From Soonwooa sp032062245 (GTDB lineage: Bacteria > Bacteroidota > Bacteroidia > Flavobacteriales > Weeksellaceae): DNA of 64,000 nucleotides. A program made the translations under genes and the position numbers. The notes under the pieces are model-generated. The model was given only the letters and a program-made list of their open reading frames with translations. It was not told the DNA's origin and did not search any database. Positions 16,814 through 24,919 of this stretch are shown here, one piece after another. Position 1 is the stretch's first letter. Every line of letters begins with the position of its first letter. Location: positions 1-64,000 of the forward strand of contig NZ_DAMBQF010000004.1 of the NCBI RefSeq assembly GCF_032062245.1, read 5' to 3'.

Positions 16814-16833
16814 ATATGTTTAGATTTACATAT
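16814..16833. promoter_or_regulatory. Inverted repeat at the start codon of the histidine kinase gene
   Basis: ATATGT (16814-16819) and ACATAT (16828-16833), 8-nt loop; the second arm includes the first two bases of ATG 16832. It could mask the start in mRNA. Short, so weak. Confidence 0.3.
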
Positions 16834-18724
16834 GTTCTCGTATAGTCGATTTTTCATATTTTTTTTAGTTATCAGTTGTTCGTTTTTCTTCGGACAGCAA
16901 AAGTCTCGTGACACTTTTTTAATAAAAGGTGCTAACTGGGAGCAGATGGCTGACTATGTGAGTTTTTTTGAGGATAAGTCTCAAAAGCTTTCTCTAGAAG
17001 AAGTTTTGAAGTTAGAGCGCAATCATCAGTTTAGAAAAAAGAAAGAATATCGAGTATTCAACAGTAGATATACAAGATCAGACTTTTGGTTTGTCCTTCC
17101 TATTAAAAATGTAAGCGAAAAAGATTTGCAATTGGTTTGGAGTTTTTACAATAACAATTTCAAGGTCGATTTTTATGACATAACGAAAGCTAAGAATGCG
17201 AGACTATTAGCTCAAGTTTCACCAGAGCAAATGATTGATGAAAGACCCTTTGACTCCCGTGCTTTGTGTCTACCTTTTACTCTAAAACCAAAAGAATTCA
17301 AAAAAATTCTGGCTAAAATTAATATTACAAATGCTAATCAAATCTATTTTTTGTCGGACGTTACAACGGTAGAAGATATGTTATTTTGGGAGCAAAATTA
17401 TGCCATGACAGTTGGGCAATTTTTGGGATATTTTAGTTTTATGTGTCTGTTTAATATTTTTCTTTTTTTTATCTTAAAACAAGAGGTGCATTTATGGCAT
17501 GGTTTCTATGTTTTCAGCATTATTTTGTTTACACTTAATGAGAATATTGTAGATGTTCTACTGCTGCCAAAGTGGCTTTATCATTTTTTGTTAAATTTTC
17601 CAAAGATGTATTGGCTGCTGGTTTCGTTGATTTTTTGTATCAAAGTTTTTCAGTTGTTTACAGATCAAAAAAGGAATTTTCCTAGATTATACAGGGTTCT
17701 TTTTTTCTGCAGGAATTTGATTATTGTTACGGTTGTGATTCAATTTTTATTGTGTGTTTTTTTTAATGTACAAGACACAATCGCATACGAGTTTTCCATT
17801 TTTTCTGATAGTTTATTATTGCTTGTATCAATTTTGGTGTTCGTTTCAATAATTTATCAAAGCATTAAAGGCGATAAGAATAGTATCTATTTTCTAGTAG
17901 CATCACTTTTTATTTTAATAGCATTTATCAATTATATGCTAGATGCCATATGGCAAATGCAGTTATTCTACTTTCAGCCAGGAAATATTTTGGTTGGTAT
18001 GATGGTGGAAGTTTCTCTTTTAACAGCCATTTTTATAGTAATAATTGTTAAACAAAGTCGAGAGAATAGGAAGCAGTTTGAAGTGAAAAGTGTTGAAAAC
18101 CAGAAGCTCTCCAAAATGATGCTTAATTTACAAGAAGAAGAACGTAAAGAGATTGCACAAGAAATTCATGACGGTGTCGGAAGTCATTTATCTGGATTGA
18201 AATTATATATTCAGAATATTTTTGAATCTAAAAAACCAATTCAAGAGGATGTTAAATCTGATATTTTAAGACAAATGAAAAATATTTATGAAGACCTGAG
18301 GAATATTAGCCATCAATTAATGCCAGCTTTTATAGAAGATAGCAAGATTAATGATTTGTTGACAAATAAGTTCGAACAATATCAAAGACAGTTTCCGAAT
18401 ATCAGATTTGGATTTCAGGAAAATATCGAAGGTGCAAAACTATCACAAACAGAGCGTTTGCACACTTATAGGATGATTACCGCACTTGTCGACAATGCGA
18501 TAAAACATTCTGAATGTACAGAGATCAACTGTCAAATTTATTATGAAGACAAACATCTCGAAATAACAGTGGAAGATAACGGAATTGGTTTTAATCTAGA
18601 TTCGGATTTTTCAGGAATCGGAATAAGATCTGTAAAAAGTCGCGTCAATTATCTTAAAGGCAACATTAACATCGAAAGCAATAAAGATGGTAGTATATTT
18701 ATCATCAGCATACCAATAAAGTAA
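16832..18724 (+). CDS. 7TM-DISM sensor histidine kinase (HisKA_3 type)
   Basis: A 630-residue membrane kinase. From ATG 16832: signal peptide (FFIFFLVISCSFFFGQQ), an extracellular DISM domain to about residue 185 (SRYTRSDFWFVLPI), then seven membrane helices at about 190-420. A coiled linker leads to the kinase: dimerisation box ERKEIAQEIHDGVGSHLSGL with phospho-acceptor His near 446, and a HATPase with N-box VDNAIKHSE and G-box VEDNGIGFN. It should phosphorylate the response regulator 8 nt downstream. The ligand of DISM domains is usually a carbohydrate; that is a family statement. ATG 16775 would add 19 residues before the signal peptide and is unlikely. Confidence 0.88.
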   Translation: MFSYSRFFIFFLVISCSFFFGQQKSRDTFLIKGANWEQMADYVSFFEDKSQKLSLEEVLKLERNHQFRKKKEYRVFNSRYTRSDFWFVLPIKNVSEKDLQLVWSFYNNNFKVDFYDITKAKNARLLAQVSPEQMIDERPFDSRALCLPFTLKPKEFKKILAKINITNANQIYFLSDVTTVEDMLFWEQNYAMTVGQFLGYFSFMCLFNIFLFFILKQEVHLWHGFYVFSIILFTLNENIVDVLLLPKWLYHFLLNFPKMYWLLVSLIFCIKVFQLFTDQKRNFPRLYRVLFFCRNLIIVTVVIQFLLCVFFNVQDTIAYEFSIFSDSLLLLVSILVFVSIIYQSIKGDKNSIYFLVASLFILIAFINYMLDAIWQMQLFYFQPGNILVGMMVEVSLLTAIFIVIIVKQSRENRKQFEVKSVENQKLSKMMLNLQEEERKEIAQEIHDGVGSHLSGLKLYIQNIFESKKPIQEDVKSDILRQMKNIYEDLRNISHQLMPAFIEDSKINDLLTNKFEQYQRQFPNIRFGFQENIEGAKLSQTERLHTYRMITALVDNAIKHSECTEINCQIYYEDKHLEITVEDNGIGFNLDSDFSGIGIRSVKSRVNYLKGNINIESNKDGSIFIISIPIK

Positions 18725-18732
18725 ATAACATC

Positions 18733-19332
18733 ATGAAAACTCAATTTATAATCGCCGATGACCATCCTATTCTCGTCAAGGGTATTAGCGATATTATCAA
18801 AGAGCATCAGTTAGGCGAAGTCATTGCCACTGCAAGTAATGGACGGGAGTTACTTCAAAAACTTAACTCTTGTCATCCAACATTTATTATTTTGGATATT
18901 AATATGCCTGAGTTAAATGGGCTAGATGCCGCTTTAAAAATTAAAAATTTATACTCTAGTATTCCGATTTTGGTGGTTAGCATGAACGAAGATTTGACCG
19001 TAATAGAAAAGTTGAAAAAAATAGGAGTCAACGGTTTTATTCCGAAATCTTTTGAAAATGAAGATTTACAAGCAGCAATTAATCAGATTCTAAAAGGTGA
19101 AGAATATTTCCCAAGTAGTATTAATGCTAAATTTTTTCAGAAAAAGCAATTAAGTCAACGCGAAGTTGAAATCATAAAACTCATCATCGACGGGAAAAGT
19201 AGCCGCGAAATTGCAGAATTATTAAAACTAAGTGTCTTTACTGTTGATACCCATCGCAAAAATATTGGTCGAAAAACAGGTGCTAAATCTGCTCTTCAAC
19301 TCAGTAAAATAGATTTAAATGAGAATGTCTAG
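18733..19332 (+). CDS. Response regulator, NarL/LuxR type
   Basis: A 199-residue transcription factor. The receiver domain occupies about 1-120, with the acidic pocket ADDHP (9-10), phospho-acceptor Asp55 in ILDINMPELNG, and the Lys in FIPKSFE. The LuxR-type helix-turn-helix is at about 135-192: LSQREVEIIKLIIDGKSSRE and TVDTHRKNIGRKTG. Partner of the upstream kinase, with 8 nt between genes. Target genes are unknown; mpl begins 38 nt downstream but has its own promoter. Confidence 0.92.
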   Translation: MKTQFIIADDHPILVKGISDIIKEHQLGEVIATASNGRELLQKLNSCHPTFIILDINMPELNGLDAALKIKNLYSSIPILVVSMNEDLTVIEKLKKIGVNGFIPKSFENEDLQAAINQILKGEEYFPSSINAKFFQKKQLSQREVEIIKLIIDGKSSREIAELLKLSVFTVDTHRKNIGRKTGAKSALQLSKIDLNENV

Positions 19333-19344
19333 ACTAATTTTTAG

Positions 19345-19352
19345 TACTTTTG
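19345..19352 (+). promoter_or_regulatory. -7 box upstream of mpl
   Basis: TACTTTTG, an exact TAnnTTTG, 18 nt before the TTG start at 19371. No clear -33 TTG. Confidence 0.5.
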
Positions 19353-19370
19353 TTTCAAATTAAAATTGAA

Positions 19371-20708
19371 TTGAAAACGCATTTTATTGCAATCGGAGGT
19401 AGTGCGATGCACAATTTGGCGATTGCGCTTAAAGATAAAGGATATCAAGTAACAGGTTCCGACGACGCTATTTTTGAACCATCGCGTTCTAGACTAGAAA
19501 AGAAAGAGATTCTTCCTGCTGAGTTGGGTTGGTTTCCAGAAAAAATAACATCTGATATCGATGCTGTTATTTTAGGAATGCACGCGCACGCTGACAATCC
19601 AGAATTAGCAAAAGCGAAAGAATTAGGTATCAAAATATATTCGTATCCAGAATTTTTGTACGAGCAATCCAAACAGAAAACACGAGTTGTTATTGGCGGT
19701 TCTCACGGCAAAACGACCATTACATCAATGATTTTACATGTTCTTAATTTTAATAAAAAGGACATCGATTATATGGTTGGTGCACAGTTGGAAGGTTTCG
19801 ATTGTATGGTGAAAATCACTGAGGATAACGATTTTATGATTTTGGAAGGCGACGAATATTTGTCTTCAACGCTTGATCCAAGGTCTAAATTTTTGTTGTA
19901 TCAACCCAATATCGCATTGATTTCTGGAATTGCATGGGATCACATCAACGTTTTCAAAACCTTTGATGATTATGTTGATCAGTTCAGAAAATTTGTGGCA
20001 AGTATAACGCCTGGTGGTGTTTTAGTTTATAACGAAGAAGATGCTGAGGTTGTAAAAGTTGTAGAATCTGCAGAAAATTATTTCAGAAAAATCCCTTACA
20101 AGACGCCAGACTACGAGATTGTTGACGATACAGTCTATTTAAAAACCGAAATGGGCTATATTCCGTTGTCGATTTTTGGAGCACATAATTTGCTAAATCT
20201 TGAAGGCGCTCGACATATTTGCCAGCAACTGGGCATTATGGAAGAAGAATTCTATGAAGCGATCATGAGTTTCAAAGGTGCGTCCAAGCGTTTAGAAAAA
20301 GTTGAACGTCCAGATGGCGGCATTTTATACAAAGATTTTGCGCATGCACCGAGCAAGGTGAAAGCCGCTGTTAAAGCCTTTGTAGAGCAATTTCCTAACA
20401 AAACCAAAAACGGATTTTTAGAGCTTCACACCTATTCTAGTCTTAACCCGATTTTCTTGGAACAGTACGACCATGCGATGGACGGATTGGACAATGCGGT
20501 GGTTTTTTATTCGGAAGACGCTTTGAAAATTAAAAGAATGGAAGCCATTTCTCCAGATTTTATCAAAGAAAAATTCAAAAATGAAAACTTAAAAGTTTTC
20601 ACCAATGCCGAAGATCTTCATCATTATTGGGCGACTTTGGACAAGAAAGATGGCGTCTTTTTGATGATGAGTTCTGGTAATTTTGGAGGGCTTGATTTAA
20701 CAAAATAA
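19371..20708 (+). CDS. mpl: UDP-N-acetylmuramate:murein peptide ligase (Mpl-type Mur ligase)
   Basis: A 445-residue Mur ligase that rejoins the recycled tripeptide L-Ala-gamma-D-Glu-meso-DAP to UDP-MurNAc in the cytosol. The N-terminal FIAIGGSAMHNLAIALK is a nucleotide-binding Rossmann motif, and TGSDDAIFEPSRSRL is the Mpl form. The ATP loop is GGSHGKTTITSM, then EGDEYLSSTLD and the C-terminal domain with KDFAHAPSKVKA. Start: no ATG is suitable; TTG 19371 gives MKTHFIAIGG, the normal N-terminus, whereas the TTG at 19350 overlaps the -7 box. Family distinction from MurC rests on the EFLYEQS and HAPSKV segments. Confidence 0.9.
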   Translation: MKTHFIAIGGSAMHNLAIALKDKGYQVTGSDDAIFEPSRSRLEKKEILPAELGWFPEKITSDIDAVILGMHAHADNPELAKAKELGIKIYSYPEFLYEQSKQKTRVVIGGSHGKTTITSMILHVLNFNKKDIDYMVGAQLEGFDCMVKITEDNDFMILEGDEYLSSTLDPRSKFLLYQPNIALISGIAWDHINVFKTFDDYVDQFRKFVASITPGGVLVYNEEDAEVVKVVESAENYFRKIPYKTPDYEIVDDTVYLKTEMGYIPLSIFGAHNLLNLEGARHICQQLGIMEEEFYEAIMSFKGASKRLEKVERPDGGILYKDFAHAPSKVKAAVKAFVEQFPNKTKNGFLELHTYSSLNPIFLEQYDHAMDGLDNAVVFYSEDALKIKRMEAISPDFIKEKFKNENLKVFTNAEDLHHYWATLDKKDGVFLMMSSGNFGGLDLTK

Positions 20709-20725
20709 AATTTAAAAGAATAATT

Positions 20726-20920
20726 ATTTGGGCGTGTCCCTCGTATTTTTCCTTTGCCAAACCTCATAGGTTTTTAGAAGCCTATGAGGTTTTCTTTTGC
20801 CAAAATCCTCGGGTCGGGCTCTTTGTTGCAATCTTTGAGCTTGGCGCTCGGACGGCTCCGCTACGCTCCGCCGCCTCACGCCAAGCCAAAGGATTTCCAT
20901 GTCGATCCCTCACGCGGGAT
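20726..20920 (-). repeat. Dispersed structured repeat, copy 3
   Basis: Minus-strand copy between mpl and ybaK. On the plus strand the central hairpin has arms GACGGC (20851-20856) and GCCGCC (20870-20875); its sequence is identical to copy 2. On the minus strand the block order is the same as in copy 2: GCGTgAGGGAT, ATCCTTTGG, hairpin, AGCCCGACCC, and CGCCCAAA at the end. The GGATGGAAGCGG block is degenerate. A second hairpin with flanking direct repeats interrupts its 3' part. Confidence 0.75.
20747..20804. repeat. Hairpin with flanking 15-bp direct repeats inside copy 3
   Basis: AACCTCATAGG (20760-20770) pairs with CCTATGAGGTT (20781-20791). It is bracketed by TTTTCCTTTGCCAAA (20747-20761) and TTTTCTTTTGCCAAA (20790-20804), identical at 14 of 15 positions. 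Copy 2 has no hairpin here, so this looks like an insertion with a duplicated target. Confidence 0.6.
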
Positions 20921-20942
20921 GTTGTGTTGTAAGACAAGAAGA

Positions 20943-20967
20943 CTTTCAGGGTTCAAAACCCTGAAAG
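20943..20967. repeat. Hairpin attached to repeat copy 3
   Basis: CTTTCAGGGTT (20943-20953) and AACCCTGAAAG (20957-20967). Sequence, flanks and placement relative to the element are the same as for the hairpin at 6330-6362. Confidence 0.8.
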
Positions 20968-20999
20968 CCTTTTAATAATTTATATCAGTTCTGAATAAT

Positions 21000-21473
21000 T
21001 TAACTACACAAATCCGCAAAGTTAGCTTCGGTTACAATTTGTAAATCCTTTGGATCCAGAATAATTTGCAAACCACGTTTGCCAGCGCTTATGATGATTT
21101 CGTTTTCCAGAGTTGCTATTTCTTCTATATAAGTTGGGAAAGCTTTTTTCATGCCAATTGGCGAGCAACCACCTCGGATATAACCAGTTGTAGTCAATAA
21201 ATCTTTAAGAGGAAGCATTTCGCAGTTTTTGTTCCCCGAAGCTTTTGCTAACTTCTTGAAATCCAGCTGCGCATCACCTGGAATGACGGCCACCAAAAAT
21301 GGATCTTTTTGACCTTTCAGAATTAAAGTTTTATAAATTTTCTCCGCCGAAATTCCTAAGGATTCTGCGACATGTTCGGCGCTGAGGTCGTTTTCGTCAA
21401 CCTCGTATTCTTGAAGTTCGAAGTTGATATTTTGCGATTCTAAAATCCGTACAGCATTTGTTTTCTTAGACAT
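21000..21473 (-). CDS. ybaK: Cys-tRNA(Pro)/Cys-tRNA(Cys) deacylase, YbaK/EbsC
   Basis: A 157-residue member of the YbaK/ProX editing family that hydrolyses wrongly charged Cys-tRNA(Pro) in trans. Family signals are KTLILKG, LVAVIPGDAQLDFKKLAKA (with the functional Lys), and GYIRGGCSPIGMKKAFPTYIEE. The GGCSPIG segment is typical of YbaK. Length is normal. The gene starts 21 bp downstream of the TonB receptor stop and may share its transcript. Confidence 0.93.
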   Translation of the reverse strand: MSKKTNAVRILESQNINFELQEYEVDENDLSAEHVAESLGISAEKIYKTLILKGQKDPFLVAVIPGDAQLDFKKLAKASGNKNCEMLPLKDLLTTTGYIRGGCSPIGMKKAFPTYIEEIATLENEIIISAGKRGLQIILDPKDLQIVTEANFADLCS

Positions 21474-21494
21474 GATTTTTAATAAAACCTAAAT

Positions 21495-23552
21495 TTAAAA
21501 CTTTTTTGATTTTAATTCCCATTTCGCACCGATAAAACTTCGGATGCCTTGCATCGGCGCATAACCATAAGTTGTATCAAAAGTATAATGGTTTGGGTTA
21601 TTTGCGGGATCATCAATCTGTTGGTCGAACGGATCATTTGGACGCATAATTGGATTTTTTGGTCGGAAGTTCAAAAGGTTTTTTACACCAGCATAGATTT
21701 CAAAATGCTTGAATTGCTTCCTAACTTGGATATTCGCCAATGTAAAAAACGGAGAATATTCTGGTCGAAAATCGTTTTCCAAAATCGGCAAACGCATCGG
21801 TCCATAAAATTGTCCTGTGAAATCAGCAATCCAATTATTTGGAAAATAATAACTCAAATTATAGATGCCACTCCATTTTGGAGCATGCAATTGTTGTATT
21901 TTCTCACTGTCCGATTTTTGATAAACATCCATGTAGGTAAGTCCTAGATTTATTTTTAAAGGTGAAGACCAAAGTAGATCCATATTTAATGACAAACCTT
22001 TAGAAATGGCGTGATCAGCCAAGTTTGTAAAAATAATTTTATCAGGATCTGTATCAAAATCACCGATAATTTTATTCGTGAAATAAGAATAAAAACCAGA
22101 TATATCGATATTGATTTTAGAATCTCCAATCGGGATTTTAGTTAGATAATTATAAAATGCGTTGTAGGATTCTTCGGGTTTCAGGTCTTCGGAAATTACA
22201 ACGTCACGAGAACCTGTCAAAGCGGCATGATCTTCTGTAAAAACATGTACCACACGAAATCCTTTACCGATACTTGCTCGGAAAGTGTTGTTTTCGTTAG
22301 GATTAAACTTCCAAGCCAAACGTGGCGAATGGATCGCGCCGTGCTGATTATCATAATCTAGTCGATAGGCGAGAAGTAAAGCATTGGATTTCGAAACTTG
22401 CCATTCGTCTTGTAGAAAGGCGCCGTAAAGATTTCGGTTTTGTAAAGATGATGTAGCTGGATTGGTTTCTGTAGCAACAGTATTGTCGTCATAAGAGGTC
22501 AATTTTGTTGTAATGCCAGAAGTTAATTGGTGTTTTCCTAACTTTTTCAACCATTGGATTTGACCGAAAAAGACTTGTTGTTCTGCCAAAAATGATGTGT
22601 CGCCGTAATATGAATCTTGATGATGATAATTATAAGACCACAAGGTTGTGATGTTTTCGGAAGTTGGTAAGTCGTACAACGCAAAAGCCTCCAGGCGGTT
22701 GGTGTAGATGCTTTCACCGTAGATTTGGTCACTTCCACGGTTCTGTTTGTTCCAATCCATTTCGCCACCGAAACGGTCTTCATAATAATAACGTAATCCT
22801 AGACTTGCTTTTTTGTTTAGTTTTCGTTTAAAATTCCATTTATTAAAAACAGAAATTCTGTGTTGTAAAGGTGTATCGGTAAAGTTGTCTTTGTTGAGAT
22901 CAATTCGATTTCCAAAATAAAAATGGTTGAGACTCAGTAGACTCGATATTTTTGGATTAATTTTAAAACTCGTCGCTAGATCGAGATTCAGTTCTGCATC
23001 CGATGAAGAGGAATAGTCGAGGCTTAGTTTTGGTGATGTCAACGGATTTTTTGTAATAATATTGATTATTCCACCCATAGCTTCGGCGCCATAAGTTGCT
23101 TCGGCTGGACCTTTAATAACTTCGATACGATCAACCAAATTGCTTGGTATTCCGCTAAGTCCGTATACGGTTGATAAGGAGCTGACAATTGGCATTCCGT
23201 CGATAAGTATGAGCGTGTAAGGACCTTCCATACCGTTGATGTGGATATCGCCAGTGTTACAAACTGCACAGTTAAGTTGAGGTTTGACACCGTTAATCAT
23301 CGCCACCGAATCGAAAATGTTGTTAGTATTACTTTTTCGTAAAAAAGCCGATGAATAGACTTCTATTGGGATAATACTATTCGTTTTCTTTTGCGGTCTT
23401 TGATGTTTAATAATGTTAACACCTTCTATTTTTTTTGAATTAAAAGTTGAGCTTACAGCTATTGTATCACTGTCTATTTGCAAACTATCAAGCTCTTGCG
23501 AATATGAAAAAGCGGATAAACTAAGCGATAAAATTAAATAAGTTTTGACCAT
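21495..23552 (-). CDS. TonB-dependent receptor with a CxxC plug motif
   Basis: A 685-residue outer-membrane receptor that takes up a ligand with energy from TonB. Signal peptide at 1-18 (LILSLSLSAFSYSQE). No carboxypeptidase-like domain is present. The plug is at about 55-175, with CAVCNTGDIHINGMEGPYTL, IDGMPIVSSLSTVYGLSGIP and VIKGPAEATYGAEAMGGIIN. The 22-strand barrel ends at about 685 with GIRSFIGAKWELKSKKF. The CxxC within the plug is shared by a subgroup of Bacteroidota receptors. A palindrome covers the promoter, which hints at metal control; a metal or siderophore ligand is an inference. Confidence 0.9.
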   Translation of the reverse strand: MVKTYLILSLSLSAFSYSQELDSLQIDSDTIAVSSTFNSKKIEGVNIIKHQRPQKKTNSIIPIEVYSSAFLRKSNTNNIFDSVAMINGVKPQLNCAVCNTGDIHINGMEGPYTLILIDGMPIVSSLSTVYGLSGIPSNLVDRIEVIKGPAEATYGAEAMGGIINIITKNPLTSPKLSLDYSSSSDAELNLDLATSFKINPKISSLLSLNHFYFGNRIDLNKDNFTDTPLQHRISVFNKWNFKRKLNKKASLGLRYYYEDRFGGEMDWNKQNRGSDQIYGESIYTNRLEAFALYDLPTSENITTLWSYNYHHQDSYYGDTSFLAEQQVFFGQIQWLKKLGKHQLTSGITTKLTSYDDNTVATETNPATSSLQNRNLYGAFLQDEWQVSKSNALLLAYRLDYDNQHGAIHSPRLAWKFNPNENNTFRASIGKGFRVVHVFTEDHAALTGSRDVVISEDLKPEESYNAFYNYLTKIPIGDSKINIDISGFYSYFTNKIIGDFDTDPDKIIFTNLADHAISKGLSLNMDLLWSSPLKINLGLTYMDVYQKSDSEKIQQLHAPKWSGIYNLSYYFPNNWIADFTGQFYGPMRLPILENDFRPEYSPFFTLANIQVRKQFKHFEIYAGVKNLLNFRPKNPIMRPNDPFDQQIDDPANNPNHYTFDTTYGYAPMQGIRSFIGAKWELKSKKF

Positions 23553-23563
23553 GTTATTTTAAA

Positions 23564-23579
23564 GTTAGACAAATCTAAC
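23564..23579. promoter_or_regulatory. Palindromic operator over the TonB receptor promoter
   Basis: GTTAGA (23564-23569), CAAA, TCTAAC (23574-23579). On the minus strand it contains TAGATTTG (23577-23570), an exact -7 box, 17 nt before the start codon. The arms resemble metal-sensor (DtxR-type) boxes in style; no sensor gene is in the window. Confidence 0.55.
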
Positions 23580-23643
23580 AAAAATATTTGAGTGAGAAAA
23601 TTTATTCTAAATTTTTAATGTTTAAGAAATGCTTGAAAATGAT

Positions 23644-23651
23644 TAAATTTG
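23644..23651 (+). promoter_or_regulatory. -7 box of the homogentisate dioxygenase gene
   Basis: TAAATTTG, 19 nt before ATG 23671; no clear -33 TTG. Confidence 0.5.
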
Positions 23652-23670
23652 AAAAAAGCGAAAAGTAAAA

Positions 23671-24822
23671 ATGAGATATCATAGCTCCGGAAATATTCCA
23701 CAGAAAAGACATACAGTTTTTAAGTCGCCAGAAGATAATTTCTATTACGAGCAATTGTTCGGGACAGAAGGTTTTCATGGGATTTCGTCGTTGTTGTACC
23801 ACATCCACCGTCCTACACAGATAAAGGAAGTGAAGCTTTACAAGGACGCAACACCACAAATTGCAGTGGCTAAAAACATTCAACCAAGAATGTTTAAGGG
23901 GAAAGATGTGACGCCAGAAGATGATTTTTTGGAGAGCAGAAAGATTTTGATGTTAAACAATGACCTAAAAATGGGACTTGCCAAACCTCGAAAATCTACC
24001 GGATATTTTTATAAAAATGCCCATATGGACGAGTTGTTTTTTGTGCATGAAGGAAAAGGTGTTCTTAAAACTTTTGTTGGAGATTTAGAATTTGGGGTTG
24101 GAGATTATTTGATTATACCGCGCGGAACAATCTATCAAATGGAATTTGAAACCGAAAACAATGTTTTATTTTTCATAGAAAGTAATTCGCCAATCTATAC
24201 ACCAAAACGTTACAGAAACGAGTTCGGACAATTGTTAGAACATTCGCCTTTCTGTGAGCGCGATATTATTGTACCGACACTTTACGCACCAAAAGACGAA
24301 AAAGGAGAGTTTTTAATAAAGGTTAAAAAAGAGGACATGATTTGGGATATCACCTATGCGACGCATCCATTCGATGTTGTGGGCTGGGATGGTTTCTTTT
24401 ATCCGTTCAAATTTAACATTAAAAATTTCGAACCTATTACAGGCCGCGTACACCAACCGCCTCCGGTACATCAAACTTTTGAGGCACACAATTTTGTCGT
24501 TTGTTCCTTTGTGGCGAGACTTTTTGATTACCATCCATTGGCAATTCCTGCGCCATACAACCATTCTAATATCGATTCGGACGAGGTTTTGTTTTATACC
24601 GAAGGCGATTTTATGAGTCGTAATCATATCGATTTGATGGACTTTACATTGCATCCTGGTGGGATAGTGCATGGTCCACATCCTGGCGCGATGGAACGCA
24701 GTATCGGTGTTAAAGAAACGCATGAATACGCCGTAATGGTTGACCCTTTCCGTCCTTTGTTATTGACAGAGGAAGCGATGAAGGTTGAGGATCCATCGTA
24801 TTTGACAAGTTGGCTAGAATAG
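23671..24822 (+). CDS. hmgA: Homogentisate 1,2-dioxygenase
   Basis: A 383-residue non-haem iron enzyme that opens the ring of homogentisate to maleylacetoacetate in tyrosine and phenylalanine breakdown. Recognisable are the N-terminal YHSSGNIPQKRHTVF and HAAH-like MDELFFVHEGKGVL cupin strand, PRGTIYQMEF, GWDGFFYPFKFNI, and the iron-site region TLHPGGIVHGPHPGAMERS with the His and Glu ligands. The length fits bacterial members shorter than the human enzyme. The other pathway genes (fumarylacetoacetase, HPPD) are not in the window. Divergent from the TonB receptor. Confidence 0.92.
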   Translation: MRYHSSGNIPQKRHTVFKSPEDNFYYEQLFGTEGFHGISSLLYHIHRPTQIKEVKLYKDATPQIAVAKNIQPRMFKGKDVTPEDDFLESRKILMLNNDLKMGLAKPRKSTGYFYKNAHMDELFFVHEGKGVLKTFVGDLEFGVGDYLIIPRGTIYQMEFETENNVLFFIESNSPIYTPKRYRNEFGQLLEHSPFCERDIIVPTLYAPKDEKGEFLIKVKKEDMIWDITYATHPFDVVGWDGFFYPFKFNIKNFEPITGRVHQPPPVHQTFEAHNFVVCSFVARLFDYHPLAIPAPYNHSNIDSDEVLFYTEGDFMSRNHIDLMDFTLHPGGIVHGPHPGAMERSIGVKETHEYAVMVDPFRPLLLTEEAMKVEDPSYLTSWLE

Positions 24823-24919
24823 CGAATGTTCGCTAGATTACATGACAAATCTCATTTTTTCATGTTTTAACAAAGTGCTAATTTTAAATAATACGACTAA
24901 ATAGTAAGTAAAAGTAATT

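Noticed and set aside
24313..24723. Long antisense frame inside the homogentisate dioxygenase gene
   Set aside because: It is the shadow of a well-supported gene; composition is atypical and there is no promoter.
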